64,000 nucleotides of DNA from JAWLDA01 sp041686855 (GCA_041686855.1 JAWLDA010000002.1:372001-436000), one strand, 5' to 3'. Positions 44,712-54,801 are shown, counted from the stretch's first letter. Translations and numbers: made by a program. Notes: a model not told the origin generated them from the sequence alone.

Positions 44712-47700
44712 TTATGCCTCGACTTCTGCTGTTCTCTCGTGTCCTTCGCTTGGCTCAGAGCCATTCGTCTCGCCTGATCCGTTCTCTGGGGCGAGCGACT
44801 CTTCATCACCAATCAACAGTTCACCATCGTCGTCTACCGCGCCGCGGACATTAACGTTGATGTTGCGATACCGGGCCATGCCCGTTCCCGCCGGCACCAG
44901 TTTACCGATGATAACGTTCTCCTTGAGCCCCAAGAGCGGATCCGTCTTACCCTTGATCGCCGCATCGGTCAACACGCGAGTGGTCTCCTGGAACGACGCT
45001 GCGGAGAGGAAACTCTCCGTCTCCAACGACGCCTTTGTAATCCCTAATAGGATCGGCCGAGCCGTCGCCGGCTCCCCACCCTCTGCCTCGACACGTCGAT
45101 TCTCCTCTTCAAATTCAAAGATATCGACTCTACTGCCGGGCAGAAGCGACGTGTCTCCCGCGGTATCGAGCTGCACCTTGCGCAGCATTTGGCGGACGAT
45201 AACCTCAATGTGCTTATCGTTGATGTCAACGCCTTGAGATCGGTATACATCCTGAACCTCTTGGACCAAGTAGGTCTGAACGCCGCGCACACCCTTCACC
45301 TTGAGGATGTCGTGCGGGTTCACGGAACCTTCGGTCAAGCGATCGCCGGCTGTAACCTCCTGGCCGTCTCTCACTTTGAGGCGAGCGCCGTACGGGATCG
45401 TATACGATTTCTCCTCAGCCTCTTCCGTCGTGACGATCACCTTGCGACTGCCCTTACTCTCTTGAATGGCACATACACCGTCGTACTCGGTGATGATCGC
45501 CTGCCCCTTGGGCTTGCGGGCCTCGAAGAGCTCCTCAATTCGCGGAAGACCAGCCGTGATGTCGTCGACACCGGCCACACCACCGGTGTGGAAAGTGCGC
45601 ATGGTCAGCTGAGTACCGGGTTCCCCGATCGACTGGGCGGCAATCGTACCGACAGCCTCGCCCACCTCAACGAGTTCACCCGTTGCCAGATTGCGTCCGT
45701 AACAGCGAGCACACACGCCATAGCGGGCCCGGCAGGTGAGCACGGAGCGAATGTGGACATTCTCGATCCCTGCGTCTTCGATCGCGGTAGCGGTGGCCTC
45801 ATCAATCATTTGGTTCTCTTCGACGATCACGTCCCCGGAAGCGGGGTGGATGACGGCCTCTGCCGTCACGCGACCGGCAATGCGATCACGCAACGGCTCG
45901 ATCGTCTCCTCGACGCCCCCCGTGATCTCTTTAATCGGCCCCACCACGATACCGTGCGTCGCACTGCAATCATCCTCGCGTACCATAACGTCCTGTGAGA
46001 CGTCGACGAGACGGCGAGTGAGGTACCCGGAGTCGGCGGTACGCAGCGCTGTGTCGGCCAATCCTTTACGGGTCCCGTGTGTCGAGATGAAGTACTCAAG
46101 AACAGTGAGTCCTTCGCGGAAGTTCGCCTTGATCGGAATCTCGATCGTCCGACCGGTCGGGTCGGCCACGAGCCCACGCATCCCCGCCAACTGGCGCAGC
46201 TGGTGAATGTTACCACGTGCTCCAGAGTTCGCCATCATAAAGACGGGGTTGAAGTGATCCAGCCCCTCCCACATGGCTTGCGTCACGTCGTCGTTGGCCC
46301 GCGCCCAGATGTCACAGATGCGCTGGTAACGTTCTTCGTGTGTGAGCAGACCGCGTCGGTGCTGCTCCTCTACTTGGAAGACTTGCGCCTCCGCTTGAGC
46401 GAGAACTTCCTGCTTTTTGCCCGGAATCGCGACGTCCGAAACCGAGACGGTCGTACCCGATCGAGTCGCGAACGTAAAGCCGAGCCGCTTGATGTCGTCG
46501 AGCACCTTCGCAGTCCTCGTACTTCCGAAACGGCGATAAATGCCGTCGATGAGTCGGCCCAGGGACTTACGATCGACAATTTCGTTGAAGTACTCCATCT
46601 CAACAGGCAGAATCTCATTGAAAAAGACTCGGCCCGGCGTGGTCTCGAGGCGTGTTCCATTTAGACGCACATGAACCGTGGCATGCAAATCTACCTGGCC
46701 GGATTGATACGCCATCAACACCTCGTCAACAGAAGCAAATGCTCGCCCTTCGCCCCGAGCGCCCTCCCGCTCGCTTGTCAGATAGTAGCATCCGATGACC
46801 ATGTCCTGGGTGGGGGTGCTCACCGGGCGGCCGCTGGCGGGCAACAAGATGTTGTGCGCCGAAAGCATCAACAAGCGCGCCTCGGCCTGTGCTTCGACCG
46901 ACAATGGCACGTGAACGGCCATTTGGTCACCGTCGAAGTCGGCGTTGTACGCCACGCAGACCAGGGGATGCACCTGAATCGCTTTCCCTTCGACAAGGAC
47001 AGGCTCAAACGCTTGTATTCCAAGACGGTGCAGCGTCGGCGCTCGGTTGAGGAGGACGGGATGCTCCTTGATCACTTCTTCGAGGACGTCCCACACCTCG
47101 CCGCGCACCCGCTCCACCATTCGTTTTGCGCTCTTGATGTTATGCGCGTGGCCCGCTTCCACGAGCCGCTTCATGACGAACGGCTTAAACAGCTCCAGCG
47201 CCATCTCCTTGGGCAATCCACACTGGTGGAGCTTCAACTCGGGCCCGACCACAATCACAGAGCGACCGGAGTAGTCGACGCGCTTGCCGAGTAGGTTCTG
47301 ACGAAAGCGCCCCTGCTTCCCTTTGAGCATGTCGGAGAGCGACTTCAGCGGTCTGTTGCCAGGGCCTGTCACCGGCCGTCCGCGCCGACCGTTATCGATG
47401 AGAGCATCGACTGCCTCTTGGAGCATCCGCTTCTCGTTACGGACAATAATGTCCGGAGCCCCCAGCTCAAGCAATCTCTTTAGGCGGTTGTTCCGGTTGA
47501 TCACGCGCCGGTATAGGTCGTTGAGGTCAGAGGTAGCAAAACGGCCTCCGTCCAACTGAACCATCGGACGCAACTCAGGCGGAATTACCGGAATGACCTC
47601 CATGATCTGCCACTCCGGCCGATTACCCGACTGACGAAATGCTTCCACGACCTCCAAGCGTCGGATGGCCCGTACACGGCGCTGTCCCGACGCATCGCGA

Positions 47701-48284
47701 ATCTCCTTGCGCAGTTCCTCTGCCATCACTTCGAGATCCATCTCTTCGAGGAGGCGTTTAATCGCCTCAGCGCCCATGCCGGCCTGAAATGCGCTGCCGT
47801 ACTTCTCGCGATACTCACGGTACTCCGTCTCCGTCAGCAGCTGATTCTTGGCCAAGGGTGTCTCGCCCGGATCGACGACAATGTAGGAGGCAAAGTAGAG
47901 AACCTTCTCCAGGGTGCGCGGCGACATGTCAAGGAGCAGCCCCATCCTGCTGGGAATTCCTTTGAAAAACCAGATGTGCGAGACCGGCGCTGCCAACTCG
48001 ATGTGGCCCATACGCTCACGCCGGACCTTTGCCCGCGTCACTTCGACTCCGCAGCGGTCACACACGATGCCCTTATAGCGCACGCGCTTGTACTTGCCGC
48101 AGTGACACTCCCAATCCCGAGTCGGGCCAAAGATCTTCTCGCAAAAGAGGCCCTCACGTTCGGGTTTGAGCGTCCGGTAGTTGATCGTCTCTGGTTTCTT
48201 CACTTCTCCACTTGACCAACCGCGGATTTGCTCAGGAGATGCCAGACCGATGCGGATCGAGTCAAAGTTATTTACGTCCAGCAA
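44712..48284 (-). CDS. rpoC: RNA polymerase beta' subunit
   Basis: 1190 residues. The N-terminal zinc site CHCGKY...CDRCGVEV, the catalytic NADFDGDQMAVH, and the second zinc-binding region (CRARYGVCARCYGRN) are present. A short Glu-rich tail ends the protein. TTG start with GGAGGGTGA upstream. Follows rpoB by 59 bases. Confidence 0.98.
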   Translation of the reverse strand: MLDVNNFDSIRIGLASPEQIRGWSSGEVKKPETINYRTLKPEREGLFCEKIFGPTRDWECHCGKYKRVRYKGIVCDRCGVEVTRAKVRRERMGHIELAAPVSHIWFFKGIPSRMGLLLDMSPRTLEKVLYFASYIVVDPGETPLAKNQLLTETEYREYREKYGSAFQAGMGAEAIKRLLEEMDLEVMAEELRKEIRDASGQRRVRAIRRLEVVEAFRQSGNRPEWQIMEVIPVIPPELRPMVQLDGGRFATSDLNDLYRRVINRNNRLKRLLELGAPDIIVRNEKRMLQEAVDALIDNGRRGRPVTGPGNRPLKSLSDMLKGKQGRFRQNLLGKRVDYSGRSVIVVGPELKLHQCGLPKEMALELFKPFVMKRLVEAGHAHNIKSAKRMVERVRGEVWDVLEEVIKEHPVLLNRAPTLHRLGIQAFEPVLVEGKAIQVHPLVCVAYNADFDGDQMAVHVPLSVEAQAEARLLMLSAHNILLPASGRPVSTPTQDMVIGCYYLTSEREGARGEGRAFASVDEVLMAYQSGQVDLHATVHVRLNGTRLETTPGRVFFNEILPVEMEYFNEIVDRKSLGRLIDGIYRRFGSTRTAKVLDDIKRLGFTFATRSGTTVSVSDVAIPGKKQEVLAQAEAQVFQVEEQHRRGLLTHEERYQRICDIWARANDDVTQAMWEGLDHFNPVFMMANSGARGNIHQLRQLAGMRGLVADPTGRTIEIPIKANFREGLTVLEYFISTHGTRKGLADTALRTADSGYLTRRLVDVSQDVMVREDDCSATHGIVVGPIKEITGGVEETIEPLRDRIAGRVTAEAVIHPASGDVIVEENQMIDEATATAIEDAGIENVHIRSVLTCRARYGVCARCYGRNLATGELVEVGEAVGTIAAQSIGEPGTQLTMRTFHTGGVAGVDDITAGLPRIEELFEARKPKGQAIITEYDGVCAIQESKGSRKVIVTTEEAEEKSYTIPYGARLKVRDGQEVTAGDRLTEGSVNPHDILKVKGVRGVQTYLVQEVQDVYRSQGVDINDKHIEVIVRQMLRKVQLDTAGDTSLLPGSRVDIFEFEEENRRVEAEGGEPATARPILLGITKASLETESFLSAASFQETTRVLTDAAIKGKTDPLLGLKENVIIGKLVPAGTGMARYRNINVNVRGAVDDDGELLIGDEESLAPENGSGETNGSEPSEGHERTAEVEA

Positions 48285-48343
48285 AGCTCACCCTCCTAAC
48301 AAGGTTGAAGCACCCCACGTCCGGGAACCGACCGTACAAGAGC

Positions 48344-51300
48344 CTAGAGGTTATCGTCGTCATCTTCGCCGGTGTCGAAGTCTTCGTCATCCAAGTCCTC
48401 GACGAGCCGGTCGAAATCGACGTCGCCATCCTCTTCGTCATCCACGTCCTCCGGCTCATCATCGTCGCCGGCCTCATCGACATCCTCGTCCTCGGAGCCT
48501 TGGCTCTCGGACTTGCTCTCCTTGGATGGAGTCTCTTCGTCCTCATCATCGCGACCTTGAATATCGATACCAAGCTCGCGCGCCATTTCGCTGATATCCT
48601 CTTCCTCTTCGCGGATCTCGATCTCTTCGGATTCCTCCGTGAGCACTCGCACATCTAACGCCAAGCTCTGTAACTCTTTAATCAACACCTTGAATGATTC
48701 AGGCACCCCGGGCTCAGGAACGTTCTCGCCCTTGACAATCGCCTCATACGTCTTCACACGGCCGACCACGTCGTCCGACTTCACTGTAAGCAACTCTTGG
48801 AGCGTATACGCCGAACCGTACGCCTCCAAGGCCCACACTTCCATCTCTCCAAATCGCTGGCCGCCGAACTGAGCCTTCCCGCCCAGTGGCTGCTGTGTCA
48901 CCAGTGAGTACGGTCCAGTCGATCGAGCGTGGATCTTATCGTCGACCAGGTGAGCTAACTTAAGCATATAGATGTAACCAACCGTCACCGGATTCTCAAA
49001 TGACTCTCCGCTGCGTCCGTCGTAGAGAGTGGTCTTTCCACTTGGATCGCTGCCGGCCCGCTTGAGATAGTCAAACACTTCGTGCTCCGTCGCACCGTCG
49101 AAGACCGGTGTCGCGACGTGAACACCCAGCGCCTTGGCAGCCCATCCGAGGTGTGTCTCAAGCACCTGCCCGATGTTCATTCGGGAAGGAACGCCAAGAG
49201 GATTGAGGACGATTTCCACGGGGGTACCGTCCGGAAGGAATGGCATATCCTCCTCCGGCAGGATGCGGGCAATGACGCCCTTGTTCCCATGGCGGCCAGC
49301 CATCTTGTCGCCTTCGGAGATTTTGCGCTTTTGGGCAATGTACACCCGGACCAACTTGTTGACGCCGGGAGAGAGTTCATCACCATTCTCCCGAGAAAAG
49401 ACACGGACGTCGACAACGACCCCACCTTCACCATGGGGCACTTTGAGCGAGGTGTCTCGTACTTCGCGAGCCTTCTCACCAAAGATTGCCCGTAAGAGCC
49501 GTTCTTCAGCGGTCAGCTCCGTCTCGCCCTTGGGTGTCACTTTACCGACAAGGATGTCCCCGGGGCGTACCTCGGCGCCAATCCGAATGATGCCCTCTTC
49601 GTCCAAATCCTTTAATACATCGTCGCCCACGTTGGGAATGTCTCGGGTTATCTCTTCGGCGCCCAACTTGGTGTCGCGCGCCTGAGCCTCGTACTCCTCA
49701 ATGTGGATCGACGTGAAGACGTCCTCTTTCACGAGCTTCTCACTCAAGAGGATAGCGTCTTCGTAGTTGTAACCCTCCCAGGGCATGAATGCTACAAGTA
49801 CGTTTCGCCCTAGGGCCAACTCGCCTTGATCGGTAGACGGACCATCAGCGATCACTTCACCGCGCTCGACCCTCTGACCGGGTAAGACGAGGGGACGCTG
49901 ATTCATGCAAGTACCCTGGTTGGACCGTTGATACTTGATGAGGCGATAACGGTGCTCGTCACCCTTATCCGTCTTAATGACGATCTCATCAGCGGTCACC
50001 TTGCGGACATCCCCCGCCTCACGCGCGACGACGACGACGCCGGAGTCCACGGCCGCCTTGTACTCCATGCCGGTTCCAACAAGCGGTGAATCCGTCCTCA
50101 ACAAAGGTACGGCCTGACGCTGCATGTTTGATCCCATCAACGCTCGACTTGCGTCGTCGTTCTCAAGGAACGGAATGAGCGCCGTCGCGATAGAGACGGC
50201 TTGCTTGGGCGAGACATCCATAAAGTCCACCTGCGACGAAGGGACCAACAAAATTTCGTCCATGTATCGCACGGAGACCCGCTCTCGAGTGAAGCGATTA
50301 TTCTCGTCAAACGGCTCGTTCGCCTGAGCAATGATGTAGTTATCCTCTTCATCCGCCGTCAGATAGACGATCTCATCTTGAATGACGCCGTCCTCGACTC
50401 GGCGGTATGGCGTCTCAATAAATCCGTACTCGTTGATGCGCGCAAAAGTGCACAACGAACCGATGAGACCGATGTTGGGACCTTCAGGTGTTTCGATGGG
50501 GCACATACGGCCATAGTGCGAGTGGTGTACGTCTCGCACCTCAAAACCGGCACGCTCACGCGAGAGTCCGCCGGGTCCAAGCGCTGAAAGACGCCGCTTG
50601 TGCGTCAACTCAGCCAGTGGATTGGTCTGGTCCATAAACTGAGAGAGTTGGGAACTACCAAAGAACTCCTTGATGGAGGCGACCACCGGACGAATGTTGA
50701 TGAGCGCCTGTGGCGTAATAATGTCTACGTCTTGAATAGTCATCCGCTCACGGACGACTCGCTCCATGCGAGACAGACCAATGCGAAACTGGTTCTGCAA
50801 TAGTTCGCCGACAGACTTGAGGCGACGGTTGCCGAGATGGTCAATGTCGTCGACCATGCCCAGCCCGTCCATCAACCCAATGATGTAGTTGATTGCGGCG
50901 ACGATATCGTCTCGCGTGAGTGTCTTGGTCTGATCGTCGGGACCACCGTTGCCAAAGACAAGCGAGGGTCGACGATCCCGCCCCTCAACGACGACACTTT
51001 GGATCCCCGACTCCTGAATTCGCTCGGCAAGCTTCCGGTCAACTTTCGCGCCGGCTTCTGCGATCAATTCACCGCTCTCGGGATCGGCGACGGGCTCCAC
51101 CAACACACGACCCATGATGCGCGGCATCAGTCGCAGCTTCTTGTTCACTTTGTACCGGCCGACACCAGCCAGATCGTAACGTTTCGGATCATAAAAGAGA
51201 GTCTCAAAGAGTGATCGAGCACTCTCCTCAGTCGGGGGTTCCCCGGGACGCAGACGCTTGTAAATCTCAATTAGGGCCTCTGCCTCTGTCTCCGTGTTGT

Positions 51301-51967
51301 CCCGTTCCAAGGTGTGCTTGATGGGGTCCGCTTCCATAAAAGCCTGGAGGATCAGAGAGTTGCTACTCAGGCCAATCGCACGCAAGAGAACCGTCACGGG
51401 AATCTTGCGCGTCCGATCAACCCGTACATAAACGACATCGTTACTGTCACACTCAAACTCGAGCCACGCGCCGCGATTTGGAATCACCGACGCGCTGTAG
51501 AGGGGCTTCCCGCTCGTATCATACTCACGACCGTAATAGACGCCGGGAGATCGAACCAACTGACTGACAATGACCCGCTCCGCCCCGTTGATCACGAATG
51601 TGCCGTTCTCCGTCATGAGCGGGAAGTCCCCCATAAACACTTCCTGCTCTTTGACCTCTCCGGTCTCCTTATTGATCAACCGCACGCGCACTTTTAGAGG
51701 AGCCGCGAAGGTAACGTCCCGATCTTTACACTCATCGACATCATACTTCGGTTCGCCAAGGGAATAATCGATGAACTCGAGAACTAAGTTACCAGTGAAG
51801 TCTTGAATCGGGGAGATGTCGCGGAACATCTCAAGGAGGCCTTCCTTAAGAAACCACTCGTACGACTTGCGCTGCACCTCGATAAGATCGGGTACATCCA
51901 GCACCTCTTTGATCTTACCGAAACTGATCCTCTGCCGTCTTTCAAGCTCTTGTGTCGCGATTGCCAA
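48344..51967 (-). CDS. rpoB: RNA polymerase beta subunit with long acidic C-terminal tail
   Basis: About 1207 residues. The rifampicin region (FFGSSQLSQFMDQTNPLAELTHKRRLSALGPGG, in part) looks wild type, and GQRFGEMEVWALEAYGSAYTLQE is near the end of the conserved part. After RVLTEESEEIEIREEEED a further ~85 residues are almost entirely Asp/Glu/Ser, ending in GEDDDDNL. This tail goes beyond the standard beta C-terminus. TTG 51967 has GAGAGGAG at proper distance; GTG 51976 abuts the site and is less likely. Has its own promoter and a ~300-base leader. Confidence 0.97.
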   Translation of the reverse strand: MAIATQELERRQRISFGKIKEVLDVPDLIEVQRKSYEWFLKEGLLEMFRDISPIQDFTGNLVLEFIDYSLGEPKYDVDECKDRDVTFAAPLKVRVRLINKETGEVKEQEVFMGDFPLMTENGTFVINGAERVIVSQLVRSPGVYYGREYDTSGKPLYSASVIPNRGAWLEFECDSNDVVYVRVDRTRKIPVTVLLRAIGLSSNSLILQAFMEADPIKHTLERDNTETEAEALIEIYKRLRPGEPPTEESARSLFETLFYDPKRYDLAGVGRYKVNKKLRLMPRIMGRVLVEPVADPESGELIAEAGAKVDRKLAERIQESGIQSVVVEGRDRRPSLVFGNGGPDDQTKTLTRDDIVAAINYIIGLMDGLGMVDDIDHLGNRRLKSVGELLQNQFRIGLSRMERVVRERMTIQDVDIITPQALINIRPVVASIKEFFGSSQLSQFMDQTNPLAELTHKRRLSALGPGGLSRERAGFEVRDVHHSHYGRMCPIETPEGPNIGLIGSLCTFARINEYGFIETPYRRVEDGVIQDEIVYLTADEEDNYIIAQANEPFDENNRFTRERVSVRYMDEILLVPSSQVDFMDVSPKQAVSIATALIPFLENDDASRALMGSNMQRQAVPLLRTDSPLVGTGMEYKAAVDSGVVVVAREAGDVRKVTADEIVIKTDKGDEHRYRLIKYQRSNQGTCMNQRPLVLPGQRVERGEVIADGPSTDQGELALGRNVLVAFMPWEGYNYEDAILLSEKLVKEDVFTSIHIEEYEAQARDTKLGAEEITRDIPNVGDDVLKDLDEEGIIRIGAEVRPGDILVGKVTPKGETELTAEERLLRAIFGEKAREVRDTSLKVPHGEGGVVVDVRVFSRENGDELSPGVNKLVRVYIAQKRKISEGDKMAGRHGNKGVIARILPEEDMPFLPDGTPVEIVLNPLGVPSRMNIGQVLETHLGWAAKALGVHVATPVFDGATEHEVFDYLKRAGSDPSGKTTLYDGRSGESFENPVTVGYIYMLKLAHLVDDKIHARSTGPYSLVTQQPLGGKAQFGGQRFGEMEVWALEAYGSAYTLQELLTVKSDDVVGRVKTYEAIVKGENVPEPGVPESFKVLIKELQSLALDVRVLTEESEEIEIREEEEDISEMARELGIDIQGRDDEDEETPSKESKSESQGSEDEDVDEAGDDDEPEDVDDEEDGDVDFDRLVEDLDDEDFDTGEDDDDNL

Positions 51968-52097
51968 TAGCGCCACTCCTCTCGTCTGGAAAGAACGTCT
52001 ACCACTCGCGACGGGTCACGTCCCGGTCATGTCCGTGCGCCTGCCTTTTAATTCGCGCGGAGGGGCTCCAAACATAGTGAAAAGCAAGGCCTTCATA

Positions 52098-52264
52098 GAG
52101 GTCTCATAAAAACGACGACAAAAAAGACCTCCATCCTCGCTTCAAACAATGGGGGTGTAACATGGCACACCTTCTATTATGTGCCGGCGTTGCGATGTAT
52201 ATGCAGGTTGATGTTCAAAATTTTGCCCACCGCGGCGGAATGCAGGACCGACAAATTGTTACAC
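52098..52264 (-). ncRNA. Structured leader RNA of rpoB with possible attenuator
   Basis: The 409 bases between rpoB and rplL have no gene. On the minus strand, starting just after the promoter, GTGTAACA (52264-52257) pairs perfectly with TGTTACAC (52162-52155); inside lies GGCACA/TGTGCC (52185-52180 with 52169-52164). Next, CCCCCAT (52155-52149) can pair, with one mismatch, with ATGGAGG (52134-52128), followed by TCTTTTTT: a weak intrinsic terminator. Its 3' arm overlaps GAGGTCT (52131-52125), which pairs perfectly with AGACCTC (52104-52098). The two pairings exclude each other, as in attenuation. The structure is drawn by eye, and no known leader family was recognised. Confidence 0.5.
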
Positions 52265-52278
52265 GTAAGCACCTTAGA

Positions 52279-52307
52279 ATCCTAACATAGTGGAATTACT
52301 GTGTCAA
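52279..52307 (-). promoter_or_regulatory. Promoter of rpoB-rpoC
   Basis: On the minus strand TTGACA (52307-52302), 17 bases, TAGGAT (52284-52279). Start of transcription would be near 52272, about 300 bases before rpoB. This allows rpoBC expression apart from rplJL. Confidence 0.8.
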
Positions 52308-52330
52308 GCTTCAACGCAAGATAAGCGCGC

Positions 52331-52363
52331 GAAGGCGGTGCCCCGCACGCGGGGCCCGCCTTC
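52331..52363 (-). terminator. Nested hairpin between rplL and rpoB
   Basis: GAAGGCGG/CCGCCTTC (52331-52338 with 52356-52363) encloses GCCCCGC/GCGGGGC (52340-52346 with 52349-52355) around a two-base loop. Very stable, but on the minus strand it is followed by GCGCGCTTATCTT rather than a T-run, so it may be a partial terminator or an RNA-processing site. Confidence 0.65.
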
Positions 52364-52385
52364 ACTAACACCAAGATTGCGTGGT

Positions 52386-52757
52386 CTACTTGAGTTCGAC
52401 GGAGCCGCCGGCCTCTTCGATTTTGGACTTAATCTCCTCGGCTTGATCCTTGTCAACGCCCTCTTTGATGGGCTTAGGAGCGTTGTCGACAAGGTCTTTG
52501 GCCTCTTTAAGACCCAGACCCGTGATCTCACGGACCACCTTAATCACTTGGATCTTCTTATCACCGGCCGACGCGAGCACAACGTCAAAGGAAGTCTTCT
52601 CCTCCTCAGCCGCAGCACCTGCCGCCCCAGGGGCCGCCGCGACTGCAACGGGAGCAGCTGCACTGACGCCAAACTCCTCCTCGAGCTCCTTGACGAGCTC
52701 AGCCAACTCCAACACAGTCATCTCTTTGATCGCCTGCATGATCTCTGCTTTTGACAC
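52386..52757 (-). CDS. rplL: 50S ribosomal protein L7/L12
   Basis: 123 residues: N-terminal dimerisation helices (EIMQAIKEMTVLELAELV), an Ala/Gly/Pro hinge (about 33-52) and the C-terminal factor-binding domain (KKIQVIKVVREITGLGLKEAK). Stalk protein recruiting translational GTPases. Confidence 0.98.
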   Translation of the reverse strand: MSKAEIMQAIKEMTVLELAELVKELEEEFGVSAAAPVAVAAAPGAAGAAAEEEKTSFDVVLASAGDKKIQVIKVVREITGLGLKEAKDLVDNAPKPIKEGVDKDQAEEIKSKIEEAGGSVELK

Positions 52758-52804
52758 TATAAACCCTCCGAATTGATACGGTTACGGAATTCTCTCTTCC
52801 CGTT

Positions 52805-53329
52805 TTAAGCCGCATCTTCTTTTTGTTTTCGCACCGCTTCAAGCGCATAGACAAACTGGCGCAACGTGCCGTGAAGCACTCCGACCAAACCACTGATCGG
52901 GGATTGCATACCGCGTAGAACCTGCGCGAGCAACTCCTCGCGCGACGGCAGATCCGCGAGCGCTTTTACGCCATCAGCGCCGATCACCTTGCCGTCAAGG
53001 ACCCCACCTTTCACCTCGAGATCGTCATGATCCTTGGCGAACTGGCTCAATACCTTGGCAGCCGAAACTGGTTCGTCGTAACCAAAAGCGATCGCTGTCG
53101 GACCGACCAGCAACTCTTCCAAATCGCCCAAATCGACCTGGCGCGCCGCAATCAACGCCAGCGAGTTCTTGACGACGTGATACTCGACACCCGCCTCCCG
53201 CAACTTGCTGCGGAGTTCGGTCATCTCCTTAACGTCCAGACCCCGATAGTCGGTGAGCACAACCCCTTGGCCACGCTGAAACTTGTCAACGAGCTCTTCA
53301 ACGACCTGAACCTTCTCTGCTGTTGCCAC
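52805..53329 (-). CDS. rplJ: 50S ribosomal protein L10
   Basis: 174 residues from the GTG at 53329 (MATAEKVQVVEELVDKF), preceded by GGGAGGGG. GVVLTDYRGLDVKEMTELR and VKNSLALIAAR identify it. Binds L7/L12 dimers on the stalk base and probably represses its own mRNA through the leader at 53346-53520. Confidence 0.97.
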   Translation of the reverse strand: MATAEKVQVVEELVDKFQRGQGVVLTDYRGLDVKEMTELRSKLREAGVEYHVVKNSLALIAARQVDLGDLEELLVGPTAIAFGYDEPVSAAKVLSQFAKDHDDLEVKGGVLDGKVIGADGVKALADLPSREELLAQVLRGMQSPISGLVGVLHGTLRQFVYALEAVRKQKEDAA

Positions 53330-53345
53330 TCTCTCCCCTCCTCCC

Positions 53346-53520
53346 AAAAACAAAATACCCTTGGATTGAAGCCAAAGAGGCTCACCAAGGGCAATATCAA
53401 GGTCGAACTCATACCGTGCGCAATCGCCCACGATGTTCGACTCACGAATCGCCTCGGCGGGCCAAACACGCTGCGCGTGTTCTGTTTAAGTCCAGCGGAC
53501 ACCGGCTGTCTACGGCCATC
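53346..53520 (-). promoter_or_regulatory. Ribosomal protein L10 leader with attenuator
   Basis: Upstream of rplJ the minus strand reads CCGTAGACAGCCGGTG (about 53515-53500), typical of the L10 leader, then CCGCCGAGG. It ends in a terminator-like hairpin, CCCTTGG (53391-53385) with CCAAGGG (53364-53358), followed by TATTTTGTTTTT (53357-53346). The T-run lies 17 bases before the rplJ start. L10-L7/L12 binding to such a leader favours termination. Confidence 0.85.
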
Positions 53521-53547
53521 ATTCACTTGAAAGAGGTCAAAAGGTCC

Positions 53548-54258
53548 TTATTCGCCCGAAGCAATCGTGGCGACTTCTTGAGGATCCAGGTGGACACCCG
53601 GTCCCATCGTTGCCGAGACTGCTACTTTACGCAAGTACTGCCCCTTGGATGCGCTCGGCTTTGAACGGACGATGGCACCCATCAGAGTTCTAAAGTTCTC
53701 GAAGAGCTGATCGTCGTCAAACGAGACCCGTCCAACCGTGACGTGTACGCCCGACTCCTTGGTCACCCGGTATTCGACCTTACCCGCCTTGAAGTCGCGC
53801 ACAGCCGCGGCGACATCCATCGTTACCGTGCCGGCCTTGGGGTTTGGCATCAACCCTTTGGGACCAAGGACCCGACCTAGCCGTCCGACAACGCCCATCA
53901 TGTCGGGTGTGGCAATCACCACATCAAACGGCATATCTCCGCCTTGAACGCGCTCTGCCAGATCTTCGCCGCCAACGACATCTGCGCCGGCCGCCTCTGC
54001 CTCGGTTGCCTTATCGCCTTGGGCAAAGACTGCGACCCTGACGCTCTTGCCGGTACCATGGGGCAGCACAACGGTGCCACGTACTTGCTGGTCGGCATGC
54101 CGCGGATCGACGCCCAATTTCAATGCTACATCAACACTCTCATCAAACTTAGCCGACGCGAGCTCCTTGACAAGGCCGAGACCTTCGCGCACGCCGTACT
54201 CTTTGTCACGGTCGACCTTACCGGCCGCTTCACGATACTTCTTCCCTCGTTTTGCCAC
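53548..54258 (-). CDS. rplA: 50S ribosomal protein L1
   Basis: 236 residues from the GTG at 54258 (MAKRGKKYREAAGKVDR), preceded by AAGGAGG. KLGVDPRHADQQVRGTVVLPHGTG (in part), PDMMGVVGRLGRVLGPKGLMPNPK (in part) are diagnostic. L1 stalk protein; in E. coli it represses rplKA. Confidence 0.97.
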   Translation of the reverse strand: MAKRGKKYREAAGKVDRDKEYGVREGLGLVKELASAKFDESVDVALKLGVDPRHADQQVRGTVVLPHGTGKSVRVAVFAQGDKATEAEAAGADVVGGEDLAERVQGGDMPFDVVIATPDMMGVVGRLGRVLGPKGLMPNPKAGTVTMDVAAAVRDFKAGKVEYRVTKESGVHVTVGRVSFDDDQLFENFRTLMGAIVRSKPSASKGQYLRKVAVSATMGPGVHLDPQEVATIASGE

Positions 54259-54341
54259 GGTGTATCCTCCTTTGCGGTGCAGACGAGCGCCGCTGTTTTC
54301 GCCGCTCTCCCACATTAGAAACCCGATTAAGTACTTAACAC

Positions 54342-54767
54342 TTAATCTTGTACGGTGATCCCCATGCTCCGGGCCGTTCCCTCAATCATGCGCATCGCAG
54401 CTTCGACGTCGGCAGCGTTGAGATCCGGCATCTTCAACTCGGCGATCTCGCGCACTTGGCTGCGCTTAACACTCGCCACTTTGTTGGAGTTGGGCTGGCC
54501 TGAACCCTTTTCAATCCCTGCGGCCTTACGGAGCAAGACAGGCGCAGGCGGAGTCTTGGTGATGAACGTAAACGAACGATCCTCAAAGACGGAGATCTCA
54601 ACCGGAATCACCATGCCCGCTTGATCCGCTGTCCGCTCGTTAAAGCTCTTGCAAAACTCCATGATATTCACGCCGTGTTGACCCAGTGCCGGGCCGACCG
54701 GAGGCGCCGGGTTCGCCTTGCCCGCGGGCACCTGAAGTTTGATTACTGCTGTCAGTTTCCTAGCCAT
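54342..54767 (-). CDS. rplK: 50S ribosomal protein L11
   Basis: 141 residues: KLQVPAGKANPAPPVGPALGQHGVNIMEFCK (in part) and the C-terminal rRNA-binding GTARSMGITV. Needed for stringent response sensing. Between nusG and rplA. Confidence 0.98.
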   Translation of the reverse strand: MARKLTAVIKLQVPAGKANPAPPVGPALGQHGVNIMEFCKSFNERTADQAGMVIPVEISVFEDRSFTFITKTPPAPVLLRKAAGIEKGSGQPNSNKVASVKRSQVREIAELKMPDLNAADVEAAMRMIEGTARSMGITVQD

Positions 54768-54801
54768 TCCGGTTCAAACTCCTTAACTTACGATTACTCG
54801 T

